A DNA stretch of 64,000 nucleotides, from NCBI GenBank assembly GCA_949318235.1, contig OX439129.1, positions 3,658,001 to 3,722,000 of the forward strand, in the 5' to 3' direction. This stretch comes from Ecdyonurus torrentis (Eukaryota; Arthropoda; Insecta; Ephemeroptera; Heptageniidae). The translations under genes and the position numbers were made by a program. Shown here piece after piece: positions 61,984-64,000 of the stretch (the first letter of the stretch is position 1; every line of letters begins with the position of its first letter). The notes beneath the pieces are model-generated. The model did no database searches. It was not told the origin of the DNA and saw only the letters and a list, made by a program, of their open reading frames with translations.

Positions 61984-62291
61984 AGGCGTAGAACACCTTG
62001 AACAAAAAAGTTGAGTAATATCCTAACAAACCTGACAATCAACCTTGATTTGGCCTGAGTCATTGATTTCTTATTTATTTTCCATTCACAAAGTGCCGCT
62101 GCCGGTCACTGACGTCATAGCTCGCCTGGTCCATGCGCAAGTAAACCGGACGAGCTGTGACGTCAGTGACCGGCAGCGGCACTTTGTAAATGGAAAATAA
62201 ATTAGAAATCAATGACTCCTGCCAAATCAACGTTGATTTTCAGGTTTGTTAGGATATTACGCAACTTTTTTGTTCAAGGTGTTCTACGCCT
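61984..62291. mobile_element. Nearly perfect palindromic MITE with TTAA duplication
   Basis: TTAA at 61,980-61,983 and 62,292-62,295. Ends AGGCGTAGAACACC and GGTGTTCTACGCCT. Arms of about 140 bases surround a short GC-rich centre; each arm carries CACTGACGTCA and GCCGCTGCCGGTCA. Confidence 0.93.
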
Positions 62292-62295
62292 TTAA

Positions 62296-62687
62296 TTAAA
62301 CATTTAAATCAACATTTACCACGCCCCTTTATATACTCTGCTTCACGTATATTTAAAACCGTCGCACGCTATTTGGTCATTTGTGGTGGTCAAAATCACA
62401 CTTCATGCCACTTCATACAAGGCAATACCTGTTTGTCATTTGACCATAAAATGTGGCTGAGTGCTGATTAAAGCTAAAAACTTACATCAATCAAAGTATA
62501 AAAGTCAGCTGATCATTGTTTGGCCAAAGAAAGATTAAACTTTAATTTAATATTCAAATTAGAAGCAAAAGTCGCAACAGATCTTAACAACTTGTGAAAT
62601 TGTTTTTGTACCTTAAATTAAATTTAATTAAATTTTCCTAAAATATTAAGATCGCGATTTTAGGAGGTAAAATAACACGAGGATCAC
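62296..62687. other. No gene seen
   Basis: Mixed sequence; TCATTTGTGGT and TTGTCATTTGACCATAAAATG lie near 62,380-62,455 but no repeat unit or frame was recognised. Confidence 0.5.
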
Positions 62688-62995
62688 CATAGGGTGGTTT
62701 CATTCATGTTAAAGTCGACGTCATAAGTGAGTACTAAATAACATGGGCCAGTATAGGAAAATTGCACATTTTGCCAGTTTAAAAATACTTAGCAATATTT
62801 TTGAGAGCATTGATGTTGTTAACAGGTTGAATTAGTATCTCAAGTATGTGAGAAAAATAATAATGACCAAAAAAATAGCTAATTTTCCAAAGAAAATAGT
62901 CAAAAACTAGGTTTGTCCTATGCTGAGCAATGTTATTTATTGCTCAAGAAGAGCTTCAAAAGAACTCAGAATGACGTCATGCGTACACACACTAT
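62688..62995. mobile_element. TAGGGTG-type MITE, third copy
   Basis: Starts CATAGGGTGG and ends TGCGTACACACACTATT; interior matches 56,162-56,450 with few differences. Confidence 0.8.
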
Positions 62996-63081
62996 TAAAA
63001 ATAAAAAAACTATTGTTGACTAATTATTTAAACAGAACAAAATATGCACTTTGCACGAAGTTTTAAAAGTGCGCCTGCAAA

Positions 63082-63351
63082 CTTAAAGTTTTAGCCCCAC
63101 CAATAGTTTGCCTCTTCCTCACTCACAACTCAACTATTAGGGTTAAAATGTGTATTAGGATGCAGCAGATAGCACATGGTGGTCAGGTTTAGTAGAGCCT
63201 CGCTCAACTTTGCAGACTTAAAGTTTTAGCCCCACCAATAGTTCGTCCCTCCCTCCCTCACTCACAACTCAACTATTAGGGTTAAAATGTGTATTAGGAT
63301 GCAGCAGGTAGCACATGGTGGTCAGGTTTAGTAGAGCCTCGCTCAACTTTG
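63082..63351. repeat. 135-bp tandem duplication over an exon end
   Basis: Two copies of a unit starting CTTAAAGTTTTAGCCCCACC and ending GCTCAACTTTGCAGA, starting at 63,082 and 63,217. The unit covers the 3' part of the candidate coding exon and its downstream flank, so the last coding part is present twice. Confidence 0.9.
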
Positions 63352-63496
63352 CAGACTCTAACTGCTCTGCGTCTCTTTGTGTATGTAAATGTTCTTCTCT
63401 CTCTCGTAGCAACGACGTTTGTAGTTTAAGATCACAGTTGTTCACCTGGGCTGTTTGGAGTTGTTCATTGAGGTAGCCTATCTCCTTGTACCTGGC
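63269..63496 (-). CDS. Candidate terminal exon of a coiled-coil protein
   Basis: On the minus strand an acceptor TTGTATATTACAG ends at 63,497, after which an open, GC-richer frame of 75 codons runs to TAG. The peptide is helical and charged with heptad spacing (YLNEQLQTAQVNNCDLKLQ, LLREREEHLHTQRDAEQLE) and ends LHPNTHFNPNS. Base composition differs clearly from the AT-rich surroundings. I do not recognise the protein; upstream exons would lie beyond the intron to the right, perhaps outside the window. The ATG-containing extension upstream of the acceptor is probably intron. Confidence 0.5.
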   Translation of the reverse strand, partial: ARYKEIGYLNEQLQTAQVNNCDLKLQTSLLREREEHLHTQRDAEQLESAKLSEALLNLTTMCYLLHPNTHFNPNS

Positions 63497-63499
63497 TGT

Positions 63500-63964
63500 A
63501 ATATACAAATATACAAACATTAGTATTATGCTACAGTGTAAGTAAGTATTCATACATATGCAAATCAAATATCAGGTATCAAAGTTTGAGAAATTAAATA
63601 CTAAATTTTGTATTTTATTTTACTTAACTCATATAGAAAACAAATATATAATTAGGAAAAAATCGACTTTGCGATAGGTTGATAATTAAAAGATAGATAG
63701 AAACACATAAAAAAGAGAGGTAAAAGATTTTTGGGGAATGGGAGATAATGAGCTTACGTTAGTTCAGGGACCCCGCAAAAGAGAGAGAGAAAAATATTCA
63801 AACCCAGGCCGAAATATGACGCATAGTGCGCCGTATGCACGGTGGTATGAACTAGAAGCTCGTAAGCAAATAGAGATTAGGCCGCGCAGTCTATTCTACT
63901 CCAGCAGTCGATCTCTGACCAGGGCTACTCTCTGGTAGATCACTGCTTCTCTCTCCTCACCATG
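63500..63964. other. Sequence upstream of the ribozyme core; no gene recognised
   Basis: GC-richer from 63,720 onward, with an (AG)n run at 63,780. A 66-codon frame at 63,738-63,938 has no recognisable domain. If the ribozyme belongs to a retroelement, this is probably part of its terminal repeat. Confidence 0.45.
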
Positions 63965-64000
63965 CTGATGAGGCCCAGTAGGCCGAAACAGCGTTGTCCA
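63965..64000 (+). ncRNA. Hammerhead ribozyme core, cut by window edge
   Basis: CTGATGA (63,965-63,971) is followed by stem II GGCC, loop CAGTA and GGCC, then GAAA (63,985-63,988). ACA, loop GCGT and TGT make a 3-bp stem III, leading to the canonical cleavage triplet GTC (63,996-63,998). The next two bases, CA, pair with TG directly before the CTGATGA, as stem I requires. Every core position of a hammerhead is present. A minimal stem III is known from the hammerheads of Penelope-like elements and small retrozymes. The rest of stem I is outside the window. Confidence 0.75.

Noticed and set aside
63738..63938. 66-codon plus-strand frame
   Set aside because: No domain, low-complexity start over an (AG)n run; more likely part of a retroelement end.

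Overview
The window looks like heterochromatin-like, AT-rich DNA from an invertebrate nuclear genome, most likely an arthropod and perhaps an insect. The reasons are GT-AG introns, AATAAA signals, a Ty3/gypsy LTR element, a piggyBac-type transposase, tRNA-derived SINE heads and a Polinton/Maverick, plus very many (TA)n, (TC)n and (ACTC)n microsatellites. Almost everything recognisable is transposon. Only one or two short stretches look like host-type exons (28.7-29.3 kb and 63.3-63.5 kb).

Layout. (1) 1-6.0 kb: a minus-strand Ty3/gypsy retrotransposon with full-length gag and pol frames, a tRNA-Leu-like primer site and its 5' LTR; the 3' LTR lies off the left edge. (2) 6.5-15 kb: nested non-autonomous elements, including a palindrome of about 5 kb (arms of about 2.1 kb, loop of about 0.6 kb) whose arms carry a 128-bp satellite. 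(3) 15-22 kb: a SINE, tandem repeats, a foldback element and a 3.0-kb TIR element holding two different satellite arrays. (4) 22.2-28.3 kb: an old 2-kb-family element into which a TTAA-flanked element and a 3-kb foldback element have jumped. A simpler relative at 59.5-61.5 kb shows both empty sites. (5) 28.7-29.3 kb: a possible small spliced transcription unit. (6) 30.6-36.6 kb: a piggyBac-like transposase whose N-terminal half contains about 29 copies of a 22-residue repeat, followed by a 600-bp (ACTC)n block.

(7) 39,715-56,161: a complete Polinton/Maverick, 16.4 kb long, with terminal inverted repeats of about 0.8-1.0 kb starting 5'-AG and an almost perfect 6-bp target duplication, inserted inside a MITE. 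It encodes protein-primed DNA polymerase B, an RVE integrase, a fibre-like protein, an A32-type packaging ATPase, a PLA2-domain minor protein, an adenain-like protease, a penton-like protein, a double-jelly-roll major capsid protein and several small proteins. The morphogenesis genes (ATPase, PLA2, protease, penton, capsid) are open from end to end. Polymerase, integrase, fibre-like gene and one conserved gene carry frameshifts, stops or a MITE insertion, so this copy looks unable to move by itself.

(8) 56-63 kb: MITEs of at least three families, including TTAA-flanked palindromes that carry TGACGTCA motifs, and short tandem repeats. (9) 63-64 kb: a coiled-coil exon with a partly duplicated end and, at the last 36 bases, the core of a hammerhead ribozyme cut by the window edge.

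The parts may interact. The piggyBac-type transposase is a natural candidate to mobilise the TTAA-flanked MITEs, one of which broke a Polinton gene. All family names come from motifs I can see and from memory of the families; no database search was done.
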